Positions 51,255 through 60,768 of a DNA stretch of 64,000 bases are shown here, piece after piece (positions within the stretch are counted from its first letter, which is position 1; each line of letters starts with the position of its first letter). A program made the position numbers and the translations under genes. A model generated the notes under the pieces. That model was not told where the DNA came from. It saw nothing but the letters and a program-made list of their open reading frames with translations, and searched no databases. Origin of the DNA: Variovorax sp. RA8 (GTDB lineage: Bacteria; Pseudomonadota; Gammaproteobacteria; Burkholderiales; Burkholderiaceae_C); the NCBI RefSeq assembly GCF_901827175.1, contig NZ_LR594662.1:2108001-2172000 (forward strand), written 5' to 3'.

Positions 51255-51569
51255 TCACTCTCCTTCGAGTTGTTTCTTCAGGTCGTGCAGCAGGCTGAGC
51301 CGCTGGCGTTCGAATTTCCGCACCCACCGCTCGTAGACCTCGTGCAGCGGCACCGGGTTGATGAAGTGCAGCTTTTCCCGGCCACGCCAGACCGTGCTCA
51401 CCAGGCTTGCCGCCTCGAGAAGCCCGATGTGCTGCGTGACCGATTGCCGCGCCATGTCCAGGTGCTCGCAGAGCTCGCCCAGCGTCTGCCCGTTCCGCTC
51501 GCAGAGCAGGTCGAGCAGCTTTCTGCGCGTCGGGTCGGCCAGCGCCTTGAAAACCTTGTCAGCGTCCAT
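51255..51569 (-). CDS. ArsR-family transcriptional regulator
   Basis: A 104-residue winged helix protein with the ArsR core LADPTRRKLLDLLCERNG, LGELCEHLDMARQSVTQHIG (recognition helix) and LEAASLVSTVWRGREKLHFI. No metal-binding cysteine pair of the metal-sensing branch is visible. It belongs to the non-metal-sensing ArsR type that sits with SRPBCC proteins. ATG at 51569 begins the family's usual VFKALADPTRR opening after five residues. Confidence 0.93.
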   Translation of the reverse strand: MDADKVFKALADPTRRKLLDLLCERNGQTLGELCEHLDMARQSVTQHIGLLEAASLVSTVWRGREKLHFINPVPLHEVYERWVRKFERQRLSLLHDLKKQLEGE

Positions 51570-51758
51570 TCGTGTGTTTGTGCGTGAGCGGATTATGCAG
51601 GTAAATGCCTGCATGTCAAGCGGGGCATCGGTCTGCGTGCCGCGGCCGCGGCACTACCACCCATGTGCGCGGCAAGGACGTTTTTGCGCGTCCTGACCGG
51701 CACCGCCGCACTGCTGCTCCAGGCTGAGCAGCGCACGAATCTGGAGCCCGGCCGGCCC

Positions 51759-53960
51759 TCAGAGATCCGGCTGTCCCATCGCCGGGTCGCTCACCGAATG
51801 CCGGCCGGTCTCGACGCGGCCGGCAATGCGGCGGTAGTAGGCCGGGTCGGCATCGCAGGTCACCTCGAAGTCGTACCAGTAGCCGCTCGCCTCGATGTCC
51901 CAGTGCTGCTCCTCCTCGCTGCCGCCCTTCACGCGCACGGTCCAGGGGCCGTCGTTGCGATAGGCGCGCGACTTGATCGTGAAGACGCAGGCGCGCTCGC
52001 CGTCGTTGCGCAGCTTCAGGTGCAGGTCGCCGCGGCGCCGGTGGTAGCCCACGCGGATCTCCGGCTCGGGCGCCTTGCCCGCGCGCAGGCGGTTCAGGTC
52101 GCCCTTAAAGTGGCGATGAAAGCCGTTCGGCCCGAGCACCCACAGGTCGTAGAGGCCGGCGTTGTCCGTCATCGCGGCCCAGTCGTCATCCAGCCGCTCG
52201 TTGGGCTCCACCATGTAGCGGCGCGGCAGCCGCTCCAGGTGCAGCGTGTCGTAGACGTGGAACACGGCCCCTTGCTCGCCGCTGTTGGCGAACACCAGCT
52301 TGATCGTGCCCTGCCGCGAGTTGCTGCGCGCGCTCACATGAAGCTCGTAGGGCAGGGCGCGCGAGGGCCGCGTGCCGGTGGCCTGCACCGGCAGCAGCGG
52401 GCTCGCGGGCGGGACGATCTGGGGCAGTTGCTGCTGCGCGGCGCGCAGCGCGTCGGCCTGGCTCAGGGTCTTGCGTCCCTGCAGCGTCGGCAGCGGCTCG
52501 TTGTTGGGCCGCTCGAAGTTGAAGCAGCTCGTGAGGTCGCCGCACACCGCGCGGCGGTAGCGGCTGATGTTCGGCTCCTTGACGCCGAAGCGCTTCTCCA
52601 GGAATCGGATGATCGACGTGTGGTCGAAGACCTGCGAGTTGACCCAGCCGCCGCGGCTCCAGGGCGAGATCACATACATGGGCACGCGCACGCCGGGGCC
52701 GTAGACGCGGCCGTCGGGCTTCGGCTGGCTCGTGGTGCCGGGCGGGTTGGGGTGGACGAAGCGTTCGAAGGCGATGTCCGATTCGCGCAGCGTCGTCTTG
52801 CCGGCAGGCGTGCCATCGGGGTTGAGCGAGGGCGCCGAGGGCGAGGGCACGTGGTCGAAGTAGCCGTCGTTCTCGTCGAAGTTGACCAGCAGCACGGTCT
52901 TGCTCCAGACCTCGGGCACGGCGGTCAGCGCGTCCAGCGTCTCCTGGATGTACCAGGCGCCCTGCACCGGGCTCGAGGGGCCGGGGTGCTCGGAGTAGGT
53001 GGCCGGCGCGACCACGAAGGACACCTGCGGCAGCCTGCCGTTCTTGATGTCGTTGCGGAAGGACTCGAAATAGGCGTTCGCATCGCCCAGCGGGCCCGGC
53101 ATCGTATTGGCGATGCCCTTGTACAGCGGGTTGCCGGCGTCGTCGCTCGCCGGATCGTAGGCGGGCGAGAGCGCCTCATTGCTCACTGGCTTGCCCGAGG
53201 CCTCGTTGGCCTTGCGGTACTGCCTGAAGCCGGCCAGCGCGTTGTCGCCGAAGTTGTCCGGCATGTTCTGGTAGACGATCCAGCTGACCTTGGCTTCCTG
53301 CAGCCGCTCGGGGTAGGTCTTCCAGTCGTAGCCCAGCGCCGAGGAATCGATGGAGTCCCATTCGTTGTTCACCGTGGCCACGCCTGCGCCCGTCGGGCCG
53401 TTGGTGCCGGCCCACATGAACATGCGGTTGGAATTGGTGCCGGTGTGCATCGAGCAGTGGTACGCGTCGCACAGCGTGAAGGCATTGGCCAGCGCGAACT
53501 GGAAGGGCAGCTCGGCTTCCTTGTAGTAACCCATCGAGGCCGGCGTCTTGTGGCGCACCCATTGCTCGATGCGGCCGCCGTCCCAGGCGTTCTGGCCGTC
53601 GTTCCAGCTGTGCGGCGTGCCGCTGACGCGCTGCGCGTTGCCTTTGGTGAAATCGAGGTGGTAGGGCAGCACCGGCTGGCCGGCAGCGTTGTTCTGCTGC
53701 CAGACCTTGCGCCCGCCGGGCAGCGGGATGGTGAAGCGGTCGCCGAAGCCGCGCACGCCGCGCAGCGTGCCGAAATACTGGTCGAACGACCGGTTCTCCT
53801 GCATCAGGATCACCACGTGCTTGACGTCTTGGATGGTGCCGGTCTCGTGGTGCGCGGGGATGGCGAGTGCCTTGCGGATGCTGGGCGGGAAGGCGGCCAG
53901 CGTGGCGGCGGCGATGCCGGTGGTGGCGGTGCCCTGGATGAATTGGCGGCGCGAGCTCAT
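51759..53960 (-). CDS. Tat-exported phosphocholine-type phospholipase C
   Basis: A 733-residue acid-phosphatase/phospholipase C-superfamily enzyme. MSSRRQFIQGTATTGIAAAT is a twin-arginine signal with a hydrophobic stretch. The catalytic start is HVVILMQENRSFDQYFGTLR. Later blocks are PFQFALANAFTLCDAYHCSM, TVLLVNFDENDGYFDHVPSP and PMYVISPWSRGGWVNSQVFD. Two C-terminal DUF756-like beta domains follow (about 530-700). It cleaves the head group of phosphatidylcholine or sphingomyelin outside the cytoplasm. ATG at 53960 begins the Tat signal. It probably supplies phosphate or choline. No partner chaperone is adjacent. Confidence 0.93.
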   Translation of the reverse strand: MSSRRQFIQGTATTGIAAATLAAFPPSIRKALAIPAHHETGTIQDVKHVVILMQENRSFDQYFGTLRGVRGFGDRFTIPLPGGRKVWQQNNAAGQPVLPYHLDFTKGNAQRVSGTPHSWNDGQNAWDGGRIEQWVRHKTPASMGYYKEAELPFQFALANAFTLCDAYHCSMHTGTNSNRMFMWAGTNGPTGAGVATVNNEWDSIDSSALGYDWKTYPERLQEAKVSWIVYQNMPDNFGDNALAGFRQYRKANEASGKPVSNEALSPAYDPASDDAGNPLYKGIANTMPGPLGDANAYFESFRNDIKNGRLPQVSFVVAPATYSEHPGPSSPVQGAWYIQETLDALTAVPEVWSKTVLLVNFDENDGYFDHVPSPSAPSLNPDGTPAGKTTLRESDIAFERFVHPNPPGTTSQPKPDGRVYGPGVRVPMYVISPWSRGGWVNSQVFDHTSIIRFLEKRFGVKEPNISRYRRAVCGDLTSCFNFERPNNEPLPTLQGRKTLSQADALRAAQQQLPQIVPPASPLLPVQATGTRPSRALPYELHVSARSNSRQGTIKLVFANSGEQGAVFHVYDTLHLERLPRRYMVEPNERLDDDWAAMTDNAGLYDLWVLGPNGFHRHFKGDLNRLRAGKAPEPEIRVGYHRRRGDLHLKLRNDGERACVFTIKSRAYRNDGPWTVRVKGGSEEEQHWDIEASGYWYDFEVTCDADPAYYRRIAGRVETGRHSVSDPAMGQPDL

Positions 53961-54127
53961 GGGGTTCTTCTCCTCGTCGATGGGGTTGTCCGGCGCAGCG
54001 GGCGCGCGCCGCTTGTTGTGGGTGGCAAGACTAGGCATCGCCGATGTCAGCGCCGTGAAGGAGCGGTGACGTGCATGCGACGCGGGGGCATACTCGAAAA
54101 GTTCTCAACTCGCCTGAATCACTTCGA

Positions 54128-55039
54128 ATGGACAAGGAAGTCGACCCCGACGTACTCGCGGTCATCAACGAAAAGCGCCTGACAGGGGAGAAGCGCACTC
54201 CCGTCGACATCATCGCCAGGATGGGCGTGCCCGATGCGCGCCAGAAGGCGTCCGACCACGCCTGGCTGGCAACGGGCGACAAGGTCATCACCACGATCTG
54301 GGCGGAGCTCGTCAGCGTCGCTGCAGACGGGCGTTGGTTTTGCCTGGAGTCCCTCGATGCCGAACACCGCATCGGCGGCGGCGATCGCAGCGCGACGCAG
54401 GTGCAGCGAGCCACCAACCGCCTCGACCTGCTCAAGCGCTCGCTGAATGCGGGCCAGGGCGTGCGGGCCGTGTTGCAGACGAACCGCGTTCCCATTCGCG
54501 AGCTGGAGACCGACAGGTCGGCCAAGGTGTCGATACGCGTGCCGGACGACCAGGAGTGGCACGTCGCGTCCTGGGATGCCGACCTGAAAATGGCGGTGCT
54601 GGCCCGCGGCCCGCGCGGATGGCTTCCGACCGATGACGACGTGCAGGCTGCACGCGCGCGGGGCGGCATTCCTGCCCCGCCGCCGCCTGCCTCCGGCCCG
54701 GCCTCCCTCGAAGAGGTCCAGGCGGCGGCCATGGACCACCTGACGCGGCACTTCTCGGGCTATGGATACAAGACCGAGAACGTGTCGGGCCAGGCGCTCG
54801 GCTACGACATCGAGGTCTCCGACAAGAAGGGTGCCAGCTTGCTCAAGCTCGCAGTGAAGGGAACTGCGCCCGGCTTCGCCGGCTTCAGGCTTTCGGCCGA
54901 GGAGCGTGCGTGCGCCAAGCGGGGAGATCCCTGGCGCCTCGCGGTGGTCACGGACGCAGGCGGACCGGCACCCCAGCACAAGATCTACAAGCCTGCCGAG
55001 ATCGACCAGGTGCCCGGACTCGACCCCTCGGACGGATAG
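54128..55039 (+). CDS. Unknown protein with DUF3883-like C-terminal nuclease-fold domain
   Basis: The 303 residues have an N-terminal region of no known family (MDKEVDPDVLAVINEKRLTG onward), a middle domain with WHVASWDADLKMAVLARGPR and a C-terminal domain (about 205-303) resembling DUF3883/Mrr-like restriction-endonuclease folds: LGYDIEVSDKKGASLLKLAV, VKGTAPGF and RLSAEERACAKRGDPW. D, E and K are spaced as a possible PD-(D/E)xK site, though the usual E-x-K is AVK here, which may mean loss of activity. It is convergent to a PAS kinase. No modification methylase lies nearby. Confidence 0.6.
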   Translation: MDKEVDPDVLAVINEKRLTGEKRTPVDIIARMGVPDARQKASDHAWLATGDKVITTIWAELVSVAADGRWFCLESLDAEHRIGGGDRSATQVQRATNRLDLLKRSLNAGQGVRAVLQTNRVPIRELETDRSAKVSIRVPDDQEWHVASWDADLKMAVLARGPRGWLPTDDDVQAARARGGIPAPPPPASGPASLEEVQAAAMDHLTRHFSGYGYKTENVSGQALGYDIEVSDKKGASLLKLAVKGTAPGFAGFRLSAEERACAKRGDPWRLAVVTDAGGPAPQHKIYKPAEIDQVPGLDPSDG

Positions 55040-55057
55040 GCGCCCTGACGATGTTTG

Positions 55058-56263
55058 TCAGATGCTTCGCCCGGGCTCGATGGGCGAGCCGCTTTCGGGT
55101 GATCGCTCGTCGACGTCCGTGTCGCGCAGGGGCAGTCGCACGGCGAACATCGAGCCCTTGTCCTTGCCGTCGCAGCGGACCTCCACGAAGCCGTGGTGCG
55201 CGTCGATCAAGTCCTTGACGATCGACAGCCCGACGCCGAAGCCGCCGGAGGACTGACCCGGGTTCTCCTGAGTGAAGAGATCGAAGATGACCGGCAGCAG
55301 CTCAGGCGCGATGCCAACGCCGGTGTCCTGAACCTTGATCACCGCATAGTCTGCCTCCACGGTGCAGTGCGCCCATATCTGGCCGGCCTCGGGGGTGTAC
55401 TTGATCGCGTTGTGCAGGAGGTTGAAGACGATCTGGTGGACCCGCTGGCGATCCGCGCGAATGCGCACGGGCGACGGCGGAACGATGACGAAGAGTTCCT
55501 GCCGCTTGCTGGCGGCCTGGCTCCGTATCGTTTCGACAATCTCGACCAGCTCGGCGCCGACATCGAGGTCTTCCTTGAAGAGCTGGAGCCTGCCTGCTCC
55601 GATCCGTGCCACATCCATCAGGTCGCGCATCATGCGTTCCATGTGGGCGACCTGGCGCTTGACGATGGCGAGGGGCAGCTTGTTGCGGCCGCTCGTGTCC
55701 GTCTGCTCGAGCAGGCTGGCGACGTTCAGGATCGGCGCCAGCGAATTCCGGACCTCGTGCGTCAGGCGGCCGAAGAACATGTCGCGGCCTTCCAGGTCGC
55801 GTTTAACTGCGTCCAACCGGTTCTGCAGCGTTTCGACGTGCGAGCGCTTGTTCGTTCGCTCGCTCACGACCTTGGCGAAGCCGACCAGCTGGCCGTCTTC
55901 CTTGAGCGACACCAGCGAGCCGAACACCCAGATCAGCGCGCCGTCCTTGCGCAGGTGCCAGCGGTCATCCTCCGAGCGGCCGGCGGACACCGCGATGTCG
56001 CGCTCGTGCTGCGGCATGCCGAGTGAGCGGTCATGCTCGGTGAACAGGAAGTCCAGCGGCTTGCCCAGCACCTCTGCCTCGGCGTAGCCGAACATGGCTT
56101 CGGCAGCGCCCCGCCAGCCGGCGATGTTGCTCCGCCGGTCCAGCATGATGAAGGCGTGATCCGGCGCCTGGTCCCAGAGCAGCTGCAGCAGTCTTTCCGA
56201 ATCGGGTTCGGCGCTGTCTGCGTCTCCAACGGGAGTCTGTGCGCGCTTTGGTGGTGCGTTCAT
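55058..56263 (-). CDS. PAS-domain sensor histidine kinase
   Basis: A 401-residue cytoplasmic kinase with a PAS domain (about 35-135, DHAFIMLDRRSNIAGWRGAA) and a HisKA domain with phosphoacceptor in FGRLTHEVRNSLAPILNVAS. The ATPase domain has FNLLHNAIKYTPEAG, DTGVGIAPELL and GFGVGLSIVKDLI. No receiver is fused. The ATG at 56263 is used. A TTG at 56308 would add 15 residues. No response regulator lies next to it, so it is an orphan kinase. Convergent with the DUF3883-like gene. Confidence 0.92.
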   Translation of the reverse strand: MNAPPKRAQTPVGDADSAEPDSERLLQLLWDQAPDHAFIMLDRRSNIAGWRGAAEAMFGYAEAEVLGKPLDFLFTEHDRSLGMPQHERDIAVSAGRSEDDRWHLRKDGALIWVFGSLVSLKEDGQLVGFAKVVSERTNKRSHVETLQNRLDAVKRDLEGRDMFFGRLTHEVRNSLAPILNVASLLEQTDTSGRNKLPLAIVKRQVAHMERMMRDLMDVARIGAGRLQLFKEDLDVGAELVEIVETIRSQAASKRQELFVIVPPSPVRIRADRQRVHQIVFNLLHNAIKYTPEAGQIWAHCTVEADYAVIKVQDTGVGIAPELLPVIFDLFTQENPGQSSGGFGVGLSIVKDLIDAHHGFVEVRCDGKDKGSMFAVRLPLRDTDVDERSPESGSPIEPGRSI

Positions 56264-56414
56264 GAGCCACCGCGCGCCGCCTCGTTCGTTGCTGTCATCG
56301 TGCTTCAACCATGCCGGCGCTGCGTTGTAAATGCTCCAGCCTGTGTCGCCCGGGGTATGCGCGCTGTCGGACTGACTCTCCCCGTCGTGTGGGATCAGTG
56401 GGCCGGCCGGCGTC

Positions 56415-57452
56415 TCAGGCGATTCGTCCGAACCAGAGCAGGGACAGCGTCGCCGCCGCCATCGCCAGCAATGCCGAGAGCAGCGCCAGCACGCCGGCGA
56501 GCTCGGTCTCCCGCGTCAGCACCTGCACGCGGGAGCCGAGGTTTTCATAGACGCTGCGCAGCTTCTCTGCCGTGCCGGCGTGGTGGTACTCGCCGCCGGT
56601 CATCCGCGCCACCTCGCGAAGGGTCGGTTCGTCCAGCTTCATGTAGATGGCCATGCCATCCGGCGTCGAAGCGTCGCCTTCCAGCGTCCCGAGCCCCACC
56701 ACGTAGATGCGGACACCGCGATCCGCGGCCATCTTCGCCGCCGCCAGCGTATCGACGCCGGTGGTTCGACGGCCATCGCTCAGCAGGATGATCGCGGCCG
56801 AATCGTACGAGCCCGGCGCCACCGCCGTGAAGGCCCGGGGCGGCGGCTTCGCCTTGTCGTCCAGGCTGCGACCCTGCGGCTTGCTGCCGAAGTTGATGTC
56901 GCCGAGTTCGATGCCCTGGTCCGGAAACAGCTCCGCCAGGCACAGCACGATGGCGTTGCCCACCGCCGTGCCCATCTGCATCTGGAAGCCGTCGATGCCC
57001 GCGATCACGGACGCGCGGTCCAGCGTTGCGCGCTGGGCGACCTGGCTGCTGCCGGCGAAGGTGACGAGCCCGACCTCGATCTCCCTGGGCAGGTCGCGAA
57101 GGAACAGCTTGGCCGCCTCCTGCGCGGCCACCAGGCGGTTGGGCTTGACGTCGGTCACCCGCATGCTCAGCGACACGTCCATGGCCAGCATGATCGATGA
57201 CCGTGCCCAGGGCAGCGGCACCCGCGCCACGGGCCGCGCCGCGGCGATCAGCAACCCCGAGCAGGCCAGCAGGAGCAGCGCAGGCGGCAGGTGCCGCCGC
57301 CACTGGCGGCCGGCCGCCGCCTCGCGCACGATGCCCACGCTGCTGTAGCGCAGGGCTGCATGACCACGGCGTTTCAGGAGCCAGACGTACACCGCAGGCA
57401 GCAATGCAAGCGCCAGCAGGAACCAGAGGTACTCGGGCCAGAGGAAGAACAT
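56415..57452 (-). CDS. BatA-like von Willebrand A domain membrane protein
   Basis: The 345 residues have two N-terminal hydrophobic segments (about 3-24 and 57-75). The VWA domain has an intact MIDAS LAMDVSLSMRVTD (about 90-102), AVAPGSYDSAAIILLSDGRR and TGVDTLAAAKMAADRGVRIY, and a C-terminal membrane helix (LAGVLALLSALLAMAAATLS). This is the BatA layout, with the VWA in the periplasm. Bat genes usually follow a MoxR ATPase, but none is next to it here. Function in envelope stress is inferred. Confidence 0.88.
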   Translation of the reverse strand: MFFLWPEYLWFLLALALLPAVYVWLLKRRGHAALRYSSVGIVREAAAGRQWRRHLPPALLLLACSGLLIAAARPVARVPLPWARSSIMLAMDVSLSMRVTDVKPNRLVAAQEAAKLFLRDLPREIEVGLVTFAGSSQVAQRATLDRASVIAGIDGFQMQMGTAVGNAIVLCLAELFPDQGIELGDINFGSKPQGRSLDDKAKPPPRAFTAVAPGSYDSAAIILLSDGRRTTGVDTLAAAKMAADRGVRIYVVGLGTLEGDASTPDGMAIYMKLDEPTLREVARMTGGEYHHAGTAEKLRSVYENLGSRVQVLTRETELAGVLALLSALLAMAAATLSLLWFGRIA

Positions 57453-57625
57453 GGTGGTGCGGCCAGCGCCGGCGTGCGGATGCGCAGGAATTCTCCGCAG
57501 TGCAGCAGCATCGTGCCTGCGACGGGTCGATTTCGCAACCGCGCGGCGCTGCCCCGGTCATCGCAGCGCGTGATGGCGCCATCGTTCCTCACTGGGTGCG
57601 CTCCCGCGAAACGTTCAGGGACAGC

Positions 57626-58690
57626 TCAACGGTCGCTGGCCGTCGAGCGCGCCTGCGCAGCGTCGTAGATGCGCGTACGCATCAATTGCAGCGCCTGGCC
57701 CCTGCCTTGGACTGCGGGAGACACAGTCGACGTCGCCGCGACAACCAGCTCCAGGCCGGGAAAGACCCAGATGAACTGTCCGCTGTACCCGCTGGCCAGG
57801 AAGGTCTGCCGCTGCGCCTTCGAGGGCACCACCCACCACCCGTAGCCATAGGACAACCCTACTGGAGCACCGCCCGCGTTCTGGGCGGCGGTGGCGTCGG
57901 CGGCAAAGGACGACGGAAGCAACTGTCGTCCCTCCCACACGCCGTTCTGGAGAAACAGCTGGCCGAGCTTGGCCATGTCTTCGGTACGCAAGCTCAAGCC
58001 GCGCTGATACGACGGCTCTTTCATCCCGAGCGGCTTCACCAGCTGTTCGTGCGCGTAGTCTGCGAAGCCGGTGCCGACTGTCTTCTGAAGAACCTCCAGC
58101 ACGAGGGCCTGCGCTGCGTTGTCGTACGCGAAGCTTTGCCCGGGTGCACTGGCCATGGGCCGTGCCCAGGCATCCCCTGCGCGGCCCGGAGAGGCGGTGC
58201 CCGTCGGGTCGTTCACCTGGAAGCCGGCGGTCATCGTCAGCAGGTGACGCAGCGTGATGTCTCTCGCGCGAGGGTCCGGATTGAGCGCATCCCACTCGGG
58301 CACCAACGCCGTCACTCGCTCGTCCAGGGTGGCAATCCGGCCTTGCTTGATGGCAATCCCCACCAGCGCAGAGACGGCGCTCTTGGCAACCGACTGCACG
58401 TTGCGCAGCACCTCGGGATTCCCGTCTCGGTGGTACTGGAAGACCAGGCGGCCTCGCAGTGCGACTGCGGCACTCTGCACATCTGGAAACTCCTCGCCGA
58501 TGGCCGAAGCAACGCCCTGGAACGCGGCCGCATCCAACGCCTGTTCCTGCGGTGTCGAGCTTCTCCACTGTGCGAGAACCGACGCCGGGGAAAGCAACAT
58601 GGCACCTGCCAGCGCCAGGCAACCCAAGGCCGGCGGACCGAGCCAGCGTGCGGATGGGCGAGAGGGCGTCCTGCTGCAGTCTTGCTTCAT
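57626..58690 (-). CDS. Exported serine hydrolase (beta-lactamase class C-like)
   Basis: The 354 residues have a signal peptide (ALGCLALAGAMLLSPASVLAQ) and class-C fold motifs. The nucleophile motif SVAK is in RNVQSVAKSAVSALVG, YDN in GQSFAYDNAAQALV is the expected Tyr-x-Asn, and a SGYSGQ stretch near the end sits where HxG or KTG would be. Most such proteins are esterases or peptidases rather than drug-inactivating enzymes. ATG at 58690 is preferred because upstream alternatives lack a signal. It is transcribed alone, divergent from a small exported protein. Confidence 0.87.
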   Translation of the reverse strand: MKQDCSRTPSRPSARWLGPPALGCLALAGAMLLSPASVLAQWRSSTPQEQALDAAAFQGVASAIGEEFPDVQSAAVALRGRLVFQYHRDGNPEVLRNVQSVAKSAVSALVGIAIKQGRIATLDERVTALVPEWDALNPDPRARDITLRHLLTMTAGFQVNDPTGTASPGRAGDAWARPMASAPGQSFAYDNAAQALVLEVLQKTVGTGFADYAHEQLVKPLGMKEPSYQRGLSLRTEDMAKLGQLFLQNGVWEGRQLLPSSFAADATAAQNAGGAPVGLSYGYGWWVVPSKAQRQTFLASGYSGQFIWVFPGLELVVAATSTVSPAVQGRGQALQLMRTRIYDAAQARSTASDR

Positions 58691-58892
58691 TCGGTGGCCG
58701 GGCAAGGGGGCTGGCAATGCCATCGATCTTAAGCGCGGGCTCTCTTGCAAGGCCATTGCTTCGGACCTTCCGACCAAGGATCCAACTCCGAGCCTGGCAG
58801 AAGAGTTCATCGAACTTCGCCGCAGCCTTACACGTGCTTCACCTTGGGCCTGCAGTATCGGGGCTCCTGAACAACTCCTCCAAGGAGCCGCC

Positions 58893-59192
58893 ATGAAGAA
58901 GATGTTTTTCGCAGTGGGCACCGCAGCCGTGGTTGCATTGGCCGCATTGAGCGCTCCCGCACAGGCGCAACCCCACCATGGGGACCGCGGCTATCGCCCT
59001 CACGTGATCGTCGTTCCGCCTGCACCGCCGCGGCCCATCGTCCGCCATGGCTACCACCCGCGTCATGACCATCGCGCCGACTACTATCGGCACGACCGTC
59101 GTGCCGGCTACCGCCATGCGCGCCGGGACAGCGACGGTGACGGCGTGCCCAATCGCTACGACCGCAACCCGCACAACCCGTATCGCCGCTGA
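58893..59192 (+). CDS. Small exported His/Arg-rich protein with calcium-type motif
   Basis: A 99-residue protein with a Sec signal (AAVVALAALSAPAQAQ, cleavage near 25), a His/Arg/Tyr-rich middle and a C-terminal DSDGDGVPNRYDRNPHNP that matches a thrombospondin-type-3 calcium loop. AAGGAG precedes the ATG by seven bases. Proteins of this kind are common in Burkholderiales and mostly unnamed. The abundant His may bind metal. Confidence 0.75.
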   Translation: MKKMFFAVGTAAVVALAALSAPAQAQPHHGDRGYRPHVIVVPPAPPRPIVRHGYHPRHDHRADYYRHDRRAGYRHARRDSDGDGVPNRYDRNPHNPYRR

Positions 59193-59299
59193 GCGGAGGG
59201 GGCGGGGGCAGCCCCCGGAGGCAGAATCCGGTGTGCAGGGCCGGGCGCAGGGAAGTTGCTGGCAAACTCGGCCCCACCCCCTCCACCACCGGTACCGGC

Positions 59300-59629
59300 A
59301 TGCGCGTCAAATCCTCTTTCCTGGCCATCGCGCTCGCGGTAGCGGCGCCTGCAATGGCGCAGCCGGCAGGCCAGGTCGACACCGCTGCCTGCAAAGCCGA
59401 GGAGGAGGCACTCGAGCAGGAAATGGCCGTGGCCCGCTCCAGGGGCCAGATGCTGCGCCGGCGGGAACTTGCCGAGGAATTGGCCGCACTGCAGGCCCGT
59501 TGCAAGACGCTGGCACCGGCACAGAGCCGGGCGGCGCGCATCGAGAGGCTGGAGCGGGAAATCCGGGGGTTGCGGCTCGAGCTCGAGCGAGCCGAGGAGG
59601 AGCTTCGCGAGCTGACGCGCGGCGGTTGA
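59300..59629 (+). CDS. Exported DUF1090-like coiled-coil protein
   Basis: The 109 residues have a signal peptide (SSFLAIALAVAAPAMAQ) and then a mature part that is almost entirely coiled coil (EEEALEQEMAVARSRGQMLR, IERLEREIRGLRLELERAEE), with a Cys pair (AACKAEE and ALQARCKTL). The Cys-to-Cys spacing and length are those of DUF1090/YqjC proteins, a periplasmic family of unknown role. No strong ribosome-binding site is seen before the ATG. Confidence 0.8.
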   Translation: MRVKSSFLAIALAVAAPAMAQPAGQVDTAACKAEEEALEQEMAVARSRGQMLRRRELAEELAALQARCKTLAPAQSRAARIERLEREIRGLRLELERAEEELRELTRGG

Positions 59630-59685
59630 CGTCGCAAGACCGGAGGGGCAACGACCCTCACGCTGCCGGACTGCCTCCCCGCGTG

Positions 59686-60630
59686 CTATCGGGATTTCGA
59701 ACGAGCTGCGGGCAGCAACGTTTCAGCGCGGATCGCGTCGATCAGGAAACGCACGAAGCCCTTGGCCGCGTCGGACAGCGCCCGCCCGGCCAGCGTCTCC
59801 ACCTCGAAATGGCGTTCGTTCATCTCCCGGTCGCGCAGCGGAACCGCCACCAGCGTCCTGGCTAGAAGCCGGGTCCGAATGGACAGCTCGCCATAGAACG
59901 CGATGCACTCGCGTGCTGCACCCGCGAAGCTCACCAGCGCATCGGCGTGGTTGCTCGACATGGCGATCCGGTACTGCAGGCCCTGCCTGCTGCAGCTGAT
60001 GTCGAGCAGTTGCCGGATCGAGCTGTTGGGCAGCGGAAGTGCCAGCGGGTACGCGGCCACCTGGCTCAGGGAAAGTTGGCCCTGCCCGGCCAGCGGGTGC
60101 TCGCGGGACATGACGGCAAGGATGGGACTCGGATGGCGCAGTTCCACCTGGATGCCAGCCTCCGGAACCGAGCTCAGGGTGACGCCGACGTCCGCCTCTG
60201 CGTCGCGGATGCGGCGCGGGATGTCTCGCTGGCCGCAGACCTCCAGGTGGAAGCGGATGCCTTCGTACTTTTCCTGGAAGCGGGCGATGAGCGTCGGAAT
60301 GAAATCGAAGGCGAACCCCTCGGCGCTGACCACGCGCACGAAGCCGCTGCGCAGGCCGCGTAGCGCGGAGATGTCGTTCAGCACGCGCTCGTTGTCCTGC
60401 TGCGCCCGCTTGGCGTGCGCTGCCAGCAGTTCCCCTGCGGCGTTGGGCACCATGCCGCGGGCGTGGCGTTCGAACAGCAGGCTGTCCATCTCGCGCTCGA
60501 GGCGCGCCACCTGGCGGCTCACCGCGGACGGGGCCACGTTCAGCTTCGAGGCCGCTTCCTTGACCGAGCCAGTCCGCACGACTTCGAGGAAGTAGCGCAC
60601 GGCGGTCTCCTGGAGCAAATGGCCAGCCAT
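59686..60630 (-). CDS. LysR-family regulator, divergent from the amidase operon
   Basis: The 314 residues have an HTH (about 5-65, with VRTGSVKEAASKLNVAPSAV and RQVARLEREMDSLLFERHAR) and a C-terminal effector domain with PLPNSSIRQLLDIS and HPSPILAVMSREHPLAGQG. It is divergent from the Bug receptor and amidase genes over 138 bp, and is the likely regulator of both. ATG at 60630 is used. TTG at 60654 would add eight residues. The effector is unknown but may be the amide or its acid product. Confidence 0.92.
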   Translation of the reverse strand: MAGHLLQETAVRYFLEVVRTGSVKEAASKLNVAPSAVSRQVARLEREMDSLLFERHARGMVPNAAGELLAAHAKRAQQDNERVLNDISALRGLRSGFVRVVSAEGFAFDFIPTLIARFQEKYEGIRFHLEVCGQRDIPRRIRDAEADVGVTLSSVPEAGIQVELRHPSPILAVMSREHPLAGQGQLSLSQVAAYPLALPLPNSSIRQLLDISCSRQGLQYRIAMSSNHADALVSFAGAARECIAFYGELSIRTRLLARTLVAVPLRDREMNERHFEVETLAGRALSDAAKGFVRFLIDAIRAETLLPAARSKSR

Positions 60631-60768
60631 GGGTGTGGATTGCGATTTCGGCAACGAAAGATTCTAAACATGGCGCTTGATGCAACGCATGCTCACTTCT
60701 ACGATGAATGACAACTGCTCCGCGGCGCTTTCTTCCAATCCCTCTTTCTTCCGATCTGCAAGAGCCCG

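Noticed and set aside
54128..56263. The DUF3883-like gene and kinase as a defence island
   Set aside because: No methylase, helicase, toxin or integrase is next to them, and the genes are convergent. Context does not support a defence system.
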